A stretch of 64,000 nucleotides of DNA, from assembly GCA_902588515.1 (NCBI GenBank), contig CACIPP010000002.1, positions 1-64,000 on the forward strand, given 5' to 3'. The number at the start of each line of letters is the position of its first letter. The stretch's first letter is position 1. This DNA is from GCA-002704185 sp902588515. GTDB lineage: Bacteria; Pseudomonadota; Alphaproteobacteria; Pelagibacterales; Pelagibacteraceae. Position numbers and translations under genes: made by a program. The notes under the pieces are model-generated. The model searched no databases, was not told the DNA's origin, and saw nothing but the letters and a program-made list of their open reading frames with translations. Positions 8,292 to 16,453 of the stretch are shown here, piece by piece.

Positions 8292-10361
8292 ATGTTTAAA
8301 GTTATAAAAAAAGAAATAGTTTGGAATGGTAAAAAATTATCAATTGAAACTGGTAAAATAGCAAGACAAGCGAACGGTGCAGTTATATTAAGATGTGGCG
8401 ACACTGTTATTCTTTCAACAGCTGTAGCAGCAAAAAAAGCTAATCCTGAAACAGATTTTTTTCCACTAACGGTAAATTATCAAGAAAAATATTATGCAGC
8501 AGGTAAAATACCCGGGGGGTATTTTAAAAGAGAGGCTAGACCTACTGAAAGTGAAACATTAATCTCAAGGTTAATAGATAGACCAATTAGACCCTTATTC
8601 CCAAATGCATTTAGAAATGAGACGCAAGTTTTAACAACAGTTTTGTCTTTTGATAAAGAAAATGATCCTGAGGTTTTATCAGTGATAGCTAGTTCTGCAG
8701 CATTAAGTATTTCTGGACTGCCTTTTAAGGGACCAGTTGCAGCTTCTAAAGTTGGATTTATAGAAAATAAATTCATTTTAAATCCAACCAAAGACCAGCT
8801 AAAAGAGTCATCACTTGAGCTTGTAGTAGCTGGTACGTTAGATGCAGTTTTAATGGTTGAATCTGAAGCTTCTGGTTTATCAGAAATACAAATGCTTGAA
8901 GCTGTAAAATTTGGTCATGAGAGTTTTAAACCAGTAATAAACATGATTTCGGCTCTTAAAAAAGATGTAAAAAAAGAAGAAATTGAAATTGAAGTTAAAG
9001 ATTATACAAAATTAAAAGATGAAATTTCTAAAGAAGTGAGGGAAAAACTTGTATTAGCATTTTCTGAGAAGGACAAAAAAATTAGATCATCTCTAATCAG
9101 CGAGTGTACTGAATTATTATTAAAAAAATACGAAAACAATGAAGATTATACGAAAGTAGAAGTAATGGATCAGTTAAAATCATTAGAAAAAGATATTGTT
9201 AGAACAAATATTTTAAAAAATAAAATACGTATAGATGGTCGAAAATTGGATGATGTTAGAAAGATTGAATGCGAAGTGGGAATTTTACCAAGGTCCCATG
9301 GCTCTGCTTTATTTACAAGAGGCGAGACTCAGGCAATTGTTGCGACTACGCTATCAACAGCAGAGGATGAGCAAAAGATTGAAAGTTTAGAGGGTATGAT
9401 GAAATCAAGATTTATGCTTCATTATAATTTTCCTCCATTTTCAGTTGGAGAAGTAGGGAGAATTGGAACAGGAAGAAGAGAAATCGGTCACGGTAAATTA
9501 GCCTGGAGAGCGATTAATTCATCTTTGCCTACCAAAGAAGAGTTTCCTTATACAATTAGAATAGTTTCTGAAATAACAGAATCAAATGGATCTTCATCTA
9601 TGGCAACTGTATGTGGATCATCAATGTCACTGATGCATGCTGGGGTTCCAATAAAAAAACCTATAGCAGGAATTGCAATGGGTTTGATTAAAGAAGGTAA
9701 GGATTATTCAGTATTAAGTGATATTTTGGGTGACGAGGATCATTTAGGTGATATGGATTTTAAAGTAGCTGGTACAGATGAGGGTATTACATCATTACAG
9801 ATGGACATTAAAATAACAGGTATAACGTTTGACATTATGGAGAAGGCATTAAGTCAAGCGAAGGACGGGAGATTAAAAATCCTAAATGCAATGTCTAAAG
9901 CAATTTCAAAATCAAATTCTGAGTTATCAAAATACACCCCTAAGATGGAGAAAATTCAAGTAGAGAAGAAAGAGATTGCCGCGATTATTGGAAAGGGTGG
10001 TGCCACTATAAGAGAAATCGTTGAGACATCCGGCGCAAAGGTTGATATTAATGATGATGGTATAGTTACCATATCAGCCGCTGACGAAGAAACAAGAAAT
10101 AAAGCTATTAAAATGGTTAATGAAATAATTGAAAAACCTGAAGTAGGAAAAATTTATAAAGGTAAAGTTGTAAAGATCATGGATTTTGGAGCGTTCGTTA
10201 ATTTTTTAGGTAAGCAGGACGGTTTAGTTCATATATCTCAACTAGATAAAAAACGCGTTGAAAAAGTAACAGATGTGGTAAAAGAAGGCGATGAGGTCTC
10301 AGTTAAAGTAATAGGTTTCGATCGTGGCAAAGTTAAATTATCTATTAAAGAAGCAATATAA
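8292..10361 (+). CDS. pnp: Polyribonucleotide nucleotidyltransferase (PNPase)
   Basis: 3'-5' phosphorolytic exoribonuclease of RNA decay. 689 residues. Two RNase PH domains (first with GGYFKREARPTESETLISRL, second with SHGSALFTRGETQAI and SDILGDEDHLGDMDFK) flank a helical region. A KH domain (IIGKGGATIREI, about residue 563) and an S1 domain (GKVVKIMDFGAFVNFLGKQDGLVHIS, from about residue 617, given here as a domain landmark) follow. The C-terminal acidic tail is very short. Last gene of the nusA-pnp block. Confidence 0.98.
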   Translation: MFKVIKKEIVWNGKKLSIETGKIARQANGAVILRCGDTVILSTAVAAKKANPETDFFPLTVNYQEKYYAAGKIPGGYFKREARPTESETLISRLIDRPIRPLFPNAFRNETQVLTTVLSFDKENDPEVLSVIASSAALSISGLPFKGPVAASKVGFIENKFILNPTKDQLKESSLELVVAGTLDAVLMVESEASGLSEIQMLEAVKFGHESFKPVINMISALKKDVKKEEIEIEVKDYTKLKDEISKEVREKLVLAFSEKDKKIRSSLISECTELLLKKYENNEDYTKVEVMDQLKSLEKDIVRTNILKNKIRIDGRKLDDVRKIECEVGILPRSHGSALFTRGETQAIVATTLSTAEDEQKIESLEGMMKSRFMLHYNFPPFSVGEVGRIGTGRREIGHGKLAWRAINSSLPTKEEFPYTIRIVSEITESNGSSSMATVCGSSMSLMHAGVPIKKPIAGIAMGLIKEGKDYSVLSDILGDEDHLGDMDFKVAGTDEGITSLQMDIKITGITFDIMEKALSQAKDGRLKILNAMSKAISKSNSELSKYTPKMEKIQVEKKEIAAIIGKGGATIREIVETSGAKVDINDDGIVTISAADEETRNKAIKMVNEIIEKPEVGKIYKGKVVKIMDFGAFVNFLGKQDGLVHISQLDKKRVEKVTDVVKEGDEVSVKVIGFDRGKVKLSIKEAI

Positions 10362-10389
10362 ATTAAACAATTAAATTCACATAATTTAA

Positions 10390-11076
10390 ATGAAATCAAT
10401 TTCCATTAAAGATATTGAATTCAATGTGGAGGAAAAAGGATATGAAAATTTTTGGTCCAATATTGAAAGTTGGGAAGTTAAAAATTTAGAATTCATAAAA
10501 TCAAATTCCTGTGAAGACCAAATATTCATCGATGTGGGGAGCTGGATTGGTCCTTATACTATTTTTGCTGCAAAATTAGGTATGAAAGTTTATTCTTACG
10601 AACCAGATAATATTGCTTATAGAATTTTAAAACACAATATATCTCTTAATAAATTTAAACATGATCCACAGATCTTTAATTATGGGCTATCTAATATTAT
10701 TGGAAAAAGAAATTTATATTCAAATTCAGACACATTTGCAAAATCAGAGAGTAGTTTAATGAACTATAAGAATAAAGAAAAAACAAAAAAAATATCAATC
10801 GAAATCAAGGATTTTTTAAAAGAAATGAAACATATTAATTATTTAAATCATAAAAGCAAAATAAACATTTTAAAAATAGATATTGAAGGGGGCGAATTTA
10901 GTTTTGAAAATGATATTTATAACTTTGTAAATAAAAATAATATTTACTGTCTTATGTCATATCACTATTTTGTTTTTAACAGTAATAAAGTATTGAAAAA
11001 CTATCATAAACTTAAAACTTTTTTTTTAAAATTATTATTAAACAAAAATAGTAAAAAAAAATTCTTACATTTTTAA
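10390..11076 (+). CDS. FkbM-family SAM-dependent methyltransferase
   Basis: Predicted methyltransferase of unknown substrate; members of the family O-methylate sugars, lipids or secondary metabolites. 228 residues. SAM-binding motif FIDVGSWIGPYTIFAAKLG followed by VYSYEPDNIAYRILKHNISLN and, later, ILKIDIEGGEFSFE, which is the diagnostic FkbM signature. It starts 28 nt after pnp and is convergent with fabI (7 nt between stops). The C-terminus is a Lys/Leu-rich tail. No neighbour indicates the substrate. The family call is good; the function is unknown. Confidence 0.85.
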   Translation: MKSISIKDIEFNVEEKGYENFWSNIESWEVKNLEFIKSNSCEDQIFIDVGSWIGPYTIFAAKLGMKVYSYEPDNIAYRILKHNISLNKFKHDPQIFNYGLSNIIGKRNLYSNSDTFAKSESSLMNYKNKEKTKKISIEIKDFLKEMKHINYLNHKSKINILKIDIEGGEFSFENDIYNFVNKNNIYCLMSYHYFVFNSNKVLKNYHKLKTFFLKLLLNKNSKKKFLHF

Positions 11077-11083
11077 TTAATTA

Positions 11084-11869
11084 TTAACTTATATTTTTTG
11101 GATCAGGCATTCCAACTTTGTTGTACCCAGCGTCTACATAGTGTATCTCACCTGTAACACCTGCAGCAAGGTCACTTATAAGATATAAAGCTGAATTACC
11201 AACATCATCAATATTAATATTCCTTCTTAGTAAAGAGTGGTCTTCATTCCATTTATATAAAAACTTTGCATCACCAATAGCAGAAGCAGCTAAAGTTTTT
11301 ATAGGCCCGGCACTTATTGCATTAACTCTAATACCCTTTTTTCCAAGATCTCTTGCTAAGTATTTAGTACTTGTTTCGAGCGCAGATTTACATACTCCCA
11401 TAACGTTATAGTTTGGTATAACTTTCGATGACTCATATGTTAAAGTTAGCATACTCGCGCCCTCTTTCATTAGTGGCGCTGCATTACGAGCAACCTCAGT
11501 GAAAGAGAAACAGGATATTAACATGCTATTTAAGAAATTGTTCCTTGATGTTGATAAATATTCACCTGATAGCTCGGATTTATCAGAGAAAGCTACAGAG
11601 TGAACAACAAAATCTATATTTCCCCAATTTTTTTTTATTTGTAAAAAAGTGTCTTTAATTTGCTGTTCGTTTTCAACATTACAATCTATTGTTAATTTAG
11701 AACCTAACGAGTTTGCTAGCGGAAGCACTCTTTTTTTTAATGAGTCACCAACATAAGTAAAGGCTAATTCAGCGCCTTCATTTGCCAATTTTTTTGAAAT
11801 TCCCCATGCTATAGACCTCTCATTAGCAACGCCCATTATCAAACCTTTTTTATTTTTAAGTAATGACAT
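11084..11869 (-). CDS. fabI: Enoyl-[acyl-carrier-protein] reductase (NADH)
   Basis: Reduces enoyl-ACP in the last step of each fatty-acid elongation cycle. 261 residues, normal for FabI. N-terminal GLIMGVANERSIAWGISKKLA is the FabI variant of the dinucleotide-binding motif. The catalytic Tyr and Lys are in YNVMGVCKSALE (Tyr-x6-Lys), with RVNAISAGPIKTLAASAI after them. Its ATG overlaps the fabB stop by one base. Transcribed with fabA and fabB as one unit on the minus strand. Confidence 0.97.
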   Translation of the reverse strand: MSLLKNKKGLIMGVANERSIAWGISKKLANEGAELAFTYVGDSLKKRVLPLANSLGSKLTIDCNVENEQQIKDTFLQIKKNWGNIDFVVHSVAFSDKSELSGEYLSTSRNNFLNSMLISCFSFTEVARNAAPLMKEGASMLTLTYESSKVIPNYNVMGVCKSALETSTKYLARDLGKKGIRVNAISAGPIKTLAASAIGDAKFLYKWNEDHSLLRRNINIDDVGNSALYLISDLAAGVTGEIHYVDAGYNKVGMPDPKNIS

Positions 11870-13077
11870 TATATTTTTTCAAAAACTAAAGTTGCGTTAG
11901 TTCCACCAAAACCAAAACTATTTGACATTACAGCTTTTAATGTTTCTTTTTCTACCTTTCTTACAATTGGAAAGTTTTTAGCCTCATCATCTAAATCACT
12001 AATATTGGCTGAGGCCGATATAAAATTATTTTTCATCATAATTAAACAATAGACAGCCTCATGAACAGATGTGGCACCTAATGAGTGACCCGATAAAGAT
12101 TTGGTAGAGCTTATCTTAGGAATGTTGTTTTTAAATACTTCACCTACGGCTTTTAATTCAGTTATGTCACCAACGGGTGTTGAAGTACCATGCGTATTTA
12201 AATAATCAATTTTATTTCTTGCGGTTTTTAGGGCCATTTTCATACATCTTATTGCGCCTTCTCCCGATGGTGCCACCATATCATAACCATCTGACGTTGC
12301 TCCATAGCCAGTTAATTCAGCATAAATTTTGGCCCCTCTAGCTTTTGCATATTCTAACTCTTCTAAAACAAGTACACCGCCACCTCCAGATATTACGAAA
12401 CCATCTCGACTCTTGTCGTAAGGTCTTGATGCTGTTTTAGGTGTATCATTATATTTTGATGACAAAGCCGTCATAGCATCAAACATTGCTGTCATTGCAA
12501 AATGAACTTCATCACTACCACCTGCAAACATTATTTTTTGTTTACCTGATTGTATCATTTCCATTGCATTACCTATGCAGTGGCCACTCGTGGCACATGC
12601 AGAGCTAATAGTATAATTGACACCTTTAATCTTAAATGGAGTTGCAAGAGTAGCAGATGCAGTGCTAGCCATCGTCCTAGGCACTATGAATGGACCCATT
12701 TTTTTTGGATTTTTTTCTCTTGTTTTGTCTGCAGCTAAAATTACATTTTCAATGGATGGCCCGCCTGACCCCATAATCATGCCTGTATCAACATTGCTTA
12801 CTTCCTCATCTTTTAATCCCGAGTCTTTTATTGCTTCACTCATGGCAATGTAGTTATAGGCAGAGCCCGCACCCATAAATCTCATGACTTTTCTATCTAT
12901 ATGATCTTCAAATTTTATATCTGGTTTACCGTGAACATGGCTCTTCAAGTTGTACTCTTTATATTGGTTGCAATTTGTGATTCCTGATTTGGTGTTTAAA
13001 AGGGAATTCAGTACTTCATCTTGATTATTACCAAGACATGAGACCACACCAATTCCTGTTACCGCCACTTTTTTCAT
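11869..13077 (-). CDS. fabB: 3-oxoacyl-[acyl-carrier-protein] synthase I
   Basis: Condensing enzyme required for unsaturated fatty-acid synthesis with FabA. 402 residues. The Cys-His-His triad is visible: SSACATSGHC, LNTHGTSTPVGD and KSLSGHSLGATS; the C-terminal NSFGFGGTNATLVFE is typical. The FabB rather than FabF call rests on its place directly after fabA (ATGA overlap). Product acts in the cytoplasm. Confidence 0.95.
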   Translation of the reverse strand: MKKVAVTGIGVVSCLGNNQDEVLNSLLNTKSGITNCNQYKEYNLKSHVHGKPDIKFEDHIDRKVMRFMGAGSAYNYIAMSEAIKDSGLKDEEVSNVDTGMIMGSGGPSIENVILAADKTREKNPKKMGPFIVPRTMASTASATLATPFKIKGVNYTISSACATSGHCIGNAMEMIQSGKQKIMFAGGSDEVHFAMTAMFDAMTALSSKYNDTPKTASRPYDKSRDGFVISGGGGVLVLEELEYAKARGAKIYAELTGYGATSDGYDMVAPSGEGAIRCMKMALKTARNKIDYLNTHGTSTPVGDITELKAVGEVFKNNIPKISSTKSLSGHSLGATSVHEAVYCLIMMKNNFISASANISDLDDEAKNFPIVRKVEKETLKAVMSNSFGFGGTNATLVFEKI

Positions 13078-13586
13078 ATATTCGATTTAAAAAGCCCTAC
13101 CTTAAGATTTTTTGTATTATATATCTCTTTTTCATCTACTAAAAGTATTCCATCTGCAAGTCCAACACAAGTGTCTCCTTTTTTAATTATTCTTTTTACT
13201 TGAATTATGTACTTTACCAGTGTTGCGTTTTGTAAAACTTCGCCCACAAACTTAACCTCAGCGCAACCAAGAGCTCTTCCCTTACCAGGATTACCAGACC
13301 ATGCTAAAAAAAACCCAACTAACTGCCACATAGCGTCTAGACCTAAGCACCCTGGCATCACGGGGTCCGTCTTAAAATGACAATCAAAAAACCATAAATT
13401 TTTTTTTACATCAAGTTCAGCCTCAATGTATCCTTTTTTATAAAGCCCTCCGCTATCATTAATTTTAGTAATTCTATCAAACATAAGCATTGGTGGAGAT
13501 GGTAATCTTGCATTTCCATTACCAAAAAGAACTCCATTCGCACAAGAGATTAATTCGTCATAGTTATATTTATTTTTTTTTTCCAT
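13074..13586 (-). CDS. fabA: 3-hydroxydecanoyl-ACP dehydratase/isomerase
   Basis: Dehydrates 3-hydroxydecanoyl-ACP and isomerises the trans-2 to the cis-3 double bond, the entry step of anaerobic unsaturated fatty-acid synthesis. 170 residues, family length. The active-site His and Asp are in WFFDCHFKTDPVMPGCLGLDAMWQL: His in DCHF and Asp in GLDAMW. MLMFDRITKI near the N-terminus is also typical. First gene of fabA-fabB-fabI. The 42-nt spacer to the upstream SH3b gene is A/T-only in feel and shows no clear operator. Confidence 0.97.
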   Translation of the reverse strand: MEKKNKYNYDELISCANGVLFGNGNARLPSPPMLMFDRITKINDSGGLYKKGYIEAELDVKKNLWFFDCHFKTDPVMPGCLGLDAMWQLVGFFLAWSGNPGKGRALGCAEVKFVGEVLQNATLVKYIIQVKRIIKKGDTCVGLADGILLVDEKEIYNTKNLKVGLFKSNI

Positions 13587-13628
13587 TTATATACAAAATT
13601 TTAAATTCATTTTAATCTTATTCAATTT

Positions 13629-14078
13629 TTAGTTACTAAATTTACCCCATAACTTATCTTTTTGCACCCAACCAATAACATTTTTATTTTTAACTTTGCA
13701 CCAATTTCCTGAGCATTTTTTCAATATGAGAGAATAATTCTGACTTAGCTTCTTAACTGGTCTCGAAAATATAGTTGGTTTACTAAAGACTAAAACATTT
13801 TCTTCTATAGATATAACAGTTTTTTTGTTGGATAGCTGAGATATATGTATCCAGCCAGTATCATTTTCAAAATCTTTAATTTTTCTCCAATTATAATGCT
13901 TGTCTATTATTTTAACTGGTAAATATTTTTTTTTATATTTCCATTTAATAGGATAAGATATGTCTGGTCCTAATCTAACATTTGTTTTATTATTTTTTAG
14001 ACTTTTAATTTCTGCAGAAATATCATTTGTTATTAAAAAAAAAATTAAGAATAAAAGTAAGATTTTTTTAATTGCCAT
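13629..14078 (-). CDS. Secreted SH3b-domain protein
   Basis: 149 residues: hydrophobic signal peptide (about residues 1-22, ending ISAEI), then two bacterial SH3 repeats. The first has NVRLGPDISYPIKWKYKK, a W-R pair and GWIHISQLS; the second ends CSGNWCKVKNKNVIGWVQKDKLWG. Such periplasmic SH3b proteins are common in alphaproteobacteria and are thought to bind cell-wall peptides or proteins; no enzymatic motif is seen. It overlaps the MoeB-like gene by 11 nt and precedes fabA on the same strand. Confidence 0.8.
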   Translation of the reverse strand: MAIKKILLLFLIFFLITNDISAEIKSLKNNKTNVRLGPDISYPIKWKYKKKYLPVKIIDKHYNWRKIKDFENDTGWIHISQLSNKKTVISIEENVLVFSKPTIFSRPVKKLSQNYSLILKKCSGNWCKVKNKNVIGWVQKDKLWGKFSN

Positions 14079-14814
14079 GTTTGCATGTTAATCTTCTATT
14101 AATTTTAGCTTGTCTAAAAGTTAACTTTTCGAAATTTATAATCAAGATATTATTAAGCAATTGCGATTTATTATTGGTAATTACTTTCAAAATTTCATTC
14201 GCTATTAATGTACCAACTACACCAGTAACTGTGCCTAAAATACCTTCATCCTGGCATCGAAGCGAAAATTTAGGTTCAGAAGGCATAAAACATCTTAAAC
14301 ATGAGTAGTTTTTTTTGAAGTCAAAATAAAATATATGGCCTTCTAGTTGACTTACTGCTCCTATAAATAATTGTTTTTTTTGTTTTTTACATTCATCATT
14401 AATCAATAATTTAGTTTTAAAGTTATCTGTTCCATCTATAACATAATCATAGTTTTTAATTATACTTTTTATATTTTTTTTTGAAATTTTAGTGTTAAAT
14501 ATTTTTACTTTAACATTTTTATCTATTTGGTTTATTTGACTTTTGACAGAAATTGTTTTTTTTTTATTTATGTCTTTTGGGAAAAACATTATTTGTCTAT
14601 GCAAATTTGATAATGTAACCTTATCATGATCGACTATCCCAATATTGGATATACCAGCCCTACACATATAAGTTAAAAAAGGAGTTCCCACGCCTCCTAA
14701 TCCAATAACAATTATTTTAGCATTAAATATTTTTGTCTGTCCTTCAATACTTATTTCTTTAAGGTTCATTTGTGGTAGGTATTTATTTATATAAGATTCT
14801 GAAATTCTTTTCAT
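14068..14814 (-). CDS. MoeB/ThiF-family adenylyltransferase
   Basis: E1-like enzyme that adenylates the C-terminal Gly of a sulfur-carrier protein (MoaD or ThiS). 248 residues. Nucleotide-binding VIGLGGVGTPFLTYMCRAG, LHRQIMF (adenylate-contacting Arg), DGTDNFKTK (catalytic Asp) and RCQDEGILGTVTGVVG (Cys equivalent of the ThiF/MoeB crossover region) are present. Of the two Zn-binding CxxC pairs the first (SCLRC) is intact, but the C-terminal one is reduced to a single Cys in TCKHGN. No rhodanese domain and no moaD or thiS next to it, so the partner (molybdopterin or thiamine pathway) cannot be decided here. Confidence 0.85.
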   Translation of the reverse strand: MKRISESYINKYLPQMNLKEISIEGQTKIFNAKIIVIGLGGVGTPFLTYMCRAGISNIGIVDHDKVTLSNLHRQIMFFPKDINKKKTISVKSQINQIDKNVKVKIFNTKISKKNIKSIIKNYDYVIDGTDNFKTKLLINDECKKQKKQLFIGAVSQLEGHIFYFDFKKNYSCLRCFMPSEPKFSLRCQDEGILGTVTGVVGTLIANEILKVITNNKSQLLNNILIINFEKLTFRQAKINRRLTCKHGN

Positions 14815-14817
14815 TTT

Positions 14818-15258
14818 CTATTTGCCAGTTGAACCAAACCCACCAGTATTTCTTTTCGTTTCTGCCAATTTACTTGCTAACCTTAAAGAAGGTTTTTCAA
14901 TTGTTGTAAATACCATTTGAGCTATTCTATCTTTGTTTTTAATAACGAATTCTTTATCTCCGAAATTTATTAAAATTACTTTAATTTCACCTCTATAGTC
15001 TGAGTCGATTGTTCCTGGTGTATTCAACACAGTTATTCCATTTTTAGCAGCAAGACCGGATCTAGGTCGAATCTGTGCTTCACATTTTTCCGGCATCAGT
15101 AATGCAATACCAGTTGGCACCAAAGTATACTTACCTGGTTTAATTATAATGTCATTTTGTAAGTGGGCCTCTAAATCTAATCCAGACGCACCATCACTTT
15201 TAAAAGAAGGAAGATTAACGTCTGGACTTAACTTTTTAATTAATATCTCTTTTATCAT
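14818..15258 (-). CDS. dut: Deoxyuridine 5'-triphosphate nucleotidohydrolase (dUTPase)
   Basis: Hydrolyses dUTP to dUMP, keeping uracil out of DNA. 146 residues from ATG 15258 (MIKEILIKKL); a TTG three codons earlier is in frame but less likely. All trimeric dUTPase motifs are visible: GASGLDLEA, RPRSGLAAKNGI, NTPGTIDSDYRGEI, and the C-terminal RNTGGFGSTGK that closes over the substrate. It overlaps the end of coaBC by 23 nt; coaBC-dut neighbourhood is common in proteobacteria. Confidence 0.97.
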   Translation of the reverse strand: MIKEILIKKLSPDVNLPSFKSDGASGLDLEAHLQNDIIIKPGKYTLVPTGIALLMPEKCEAQIRPRSGLAAKNGITVLNTPGTIDSDYRGEIKVILINFGDKEFVIKNKDRIAQMVFTTIEKPSLRLASKLAETKRNTGGFGSTGK

Positions 15259-16450
15259 TAAGATCAAACTGTCTTAAAATTCTATTTACAATATTAGACG
15301 CGATGCCTGATTTACTTTGCTCTGGCAAATTTTCAATTTCCATATTTTTATAAATAATCGTTGCTTTATTTGAATTAGAATTAAAACCTAAATTTTTGTT
15401 TGATACATCATTTGCAATAATCCAATCACATCTTTTATCTAATAATTTTGCTTTTCCATTTCTAACTAAATCTTCTGTTTCTGCAGCAAAACCTACTACA
15501 AGTTTCGGTCTATTTTGGTTTAAATTTGAAAAATGTTTTAGTATATCAATATTTTCATCTAAATCGATTTTCAGATCTAGTGTTTTTTTTTTAATTTTTT
15601 TTTGGTTTTTTTTGAATTTAAAATCAGCTATTGCAGCACACATAACCAGTACATCACAGGGCAAAGAATTTTGAGTAGCATTAAACATTTCATCGCATGT
15701 TGTTACCCTTTGCGTTTGTACTTCTAATTCCGCATCAATATTAGATGGTCCCAATATAAGTTTTGTTTTAAAGCCGGCCTGTTTAAGTTTTTTTGCTATT
15801 TCAAAACCCTGCTTTCCTGAAGATTCGTTGGTGATATATCTAACCGGGTCAATGTATTCTCGTGTTGGACCTGCTGTAACAATCGCCCTTAAATCAATAT
15901 TTTTTATTGTAAAATAATTTTTTAGCATGAGTACGATCTCTTCTATTTTTGACATTTTGCCAATTCCAAATTCCCCACATGCCAATTCACCATTATCAGG
16001 TCCAAGGAAGTAATATCCTGCTAATTTTAATTTTTTTACGTTTTGTTGGTTTATTTTATTTTCCCACATTTTGCTATTCATCGCAGGAATTAAAAAAACT
16101 TTTTTGTTTGAAGCCATTATAACTGTTGTGATTAGATCTTTTGCGGAGCCTTGGGCAATTTCAGATATAATATTTGCTGTTGCTGGACAAATCAAAACTA
16201 AATCTGCCCATCGAGATAATGCAATATGGTCCATCTCAATTTCATCATTTAAAGTAAATTCATTGTCATATACCTTGTTTTTAGATAAGGATGCTACCGA
16301 GAGCGGCGTTACGAATTCTTTTGCGCTTTTACTTAATATAACTTTTATATTCATCCCTAAATTTTTTAAATTTCTAATTAAGTCTAAATTTTTATATGCT
16401 GAAATACCCCCACAAATTATCAATAAAAGATTTTTATTATTTAATTTCAT
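15236..16450 (-). CDS. coaBC: Bifunctional phosphopantothenoylcysteine decarboxylase / synthetase
   Basis: Two consecutive steps of coenzyme A synthesis. 404 residues. The N-terminal flavoprotein domain (CoaC, about 1-185) has ICGGISAYKNLDLIRNL, the catalytic-His segment MDHIALSRWADL, and PAMNSKMW. The C-terminal CoaB domain begins around IVTAGPTREYIDPVRYITN, with VMCAAIADFK and KLVVGFAAETED; a Lys-rich linker loop lies between them. Transcribed between ubiB (3 nt upstream) and dut. Confidence 0.97.
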   Translation of the reverse strand: MKLNNKNLLLIICGGISAYKNLDLIRNLKNLGMNIKVILSKSAKEFVTPLSVASLSKNKVYDNEFTLNDEIEMDHIALSRWADLVLICPATANIISEIAQGSAKDLITTVIMASNKKVFLIPAMNSKMWENKINQQNVKKLKLAGYYFLGPDNGELACGEFGIGKMSKIEEIVLMLKNYFTIKNIDLRAIVTAGPTREYIDPVRYITNESSGKQGFEIAKKLKQAGFKTKLILGPSNIDAELEVQTQRVTTCDEMFNATQNSLPCDVLVMCAAIADFKFKKNQKKIKKKTLDLKIDLDENIDILKHFSNLNQNRPKLVVGFAAETEDLVRNGKAKLLDKRCDWIIANDVSNKNLGFNSNSNKATIIYKNMEIENLPEQSKSGIASNIVNRILRQFDLNDKRDIN

Positions 16451-16453
16451 ACT

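Noticed and set aside
12550..12853. Plus-strand open frames inside fabB
   Set aside because: They are antisense shadows of a strongly conserved gene and have no family features.
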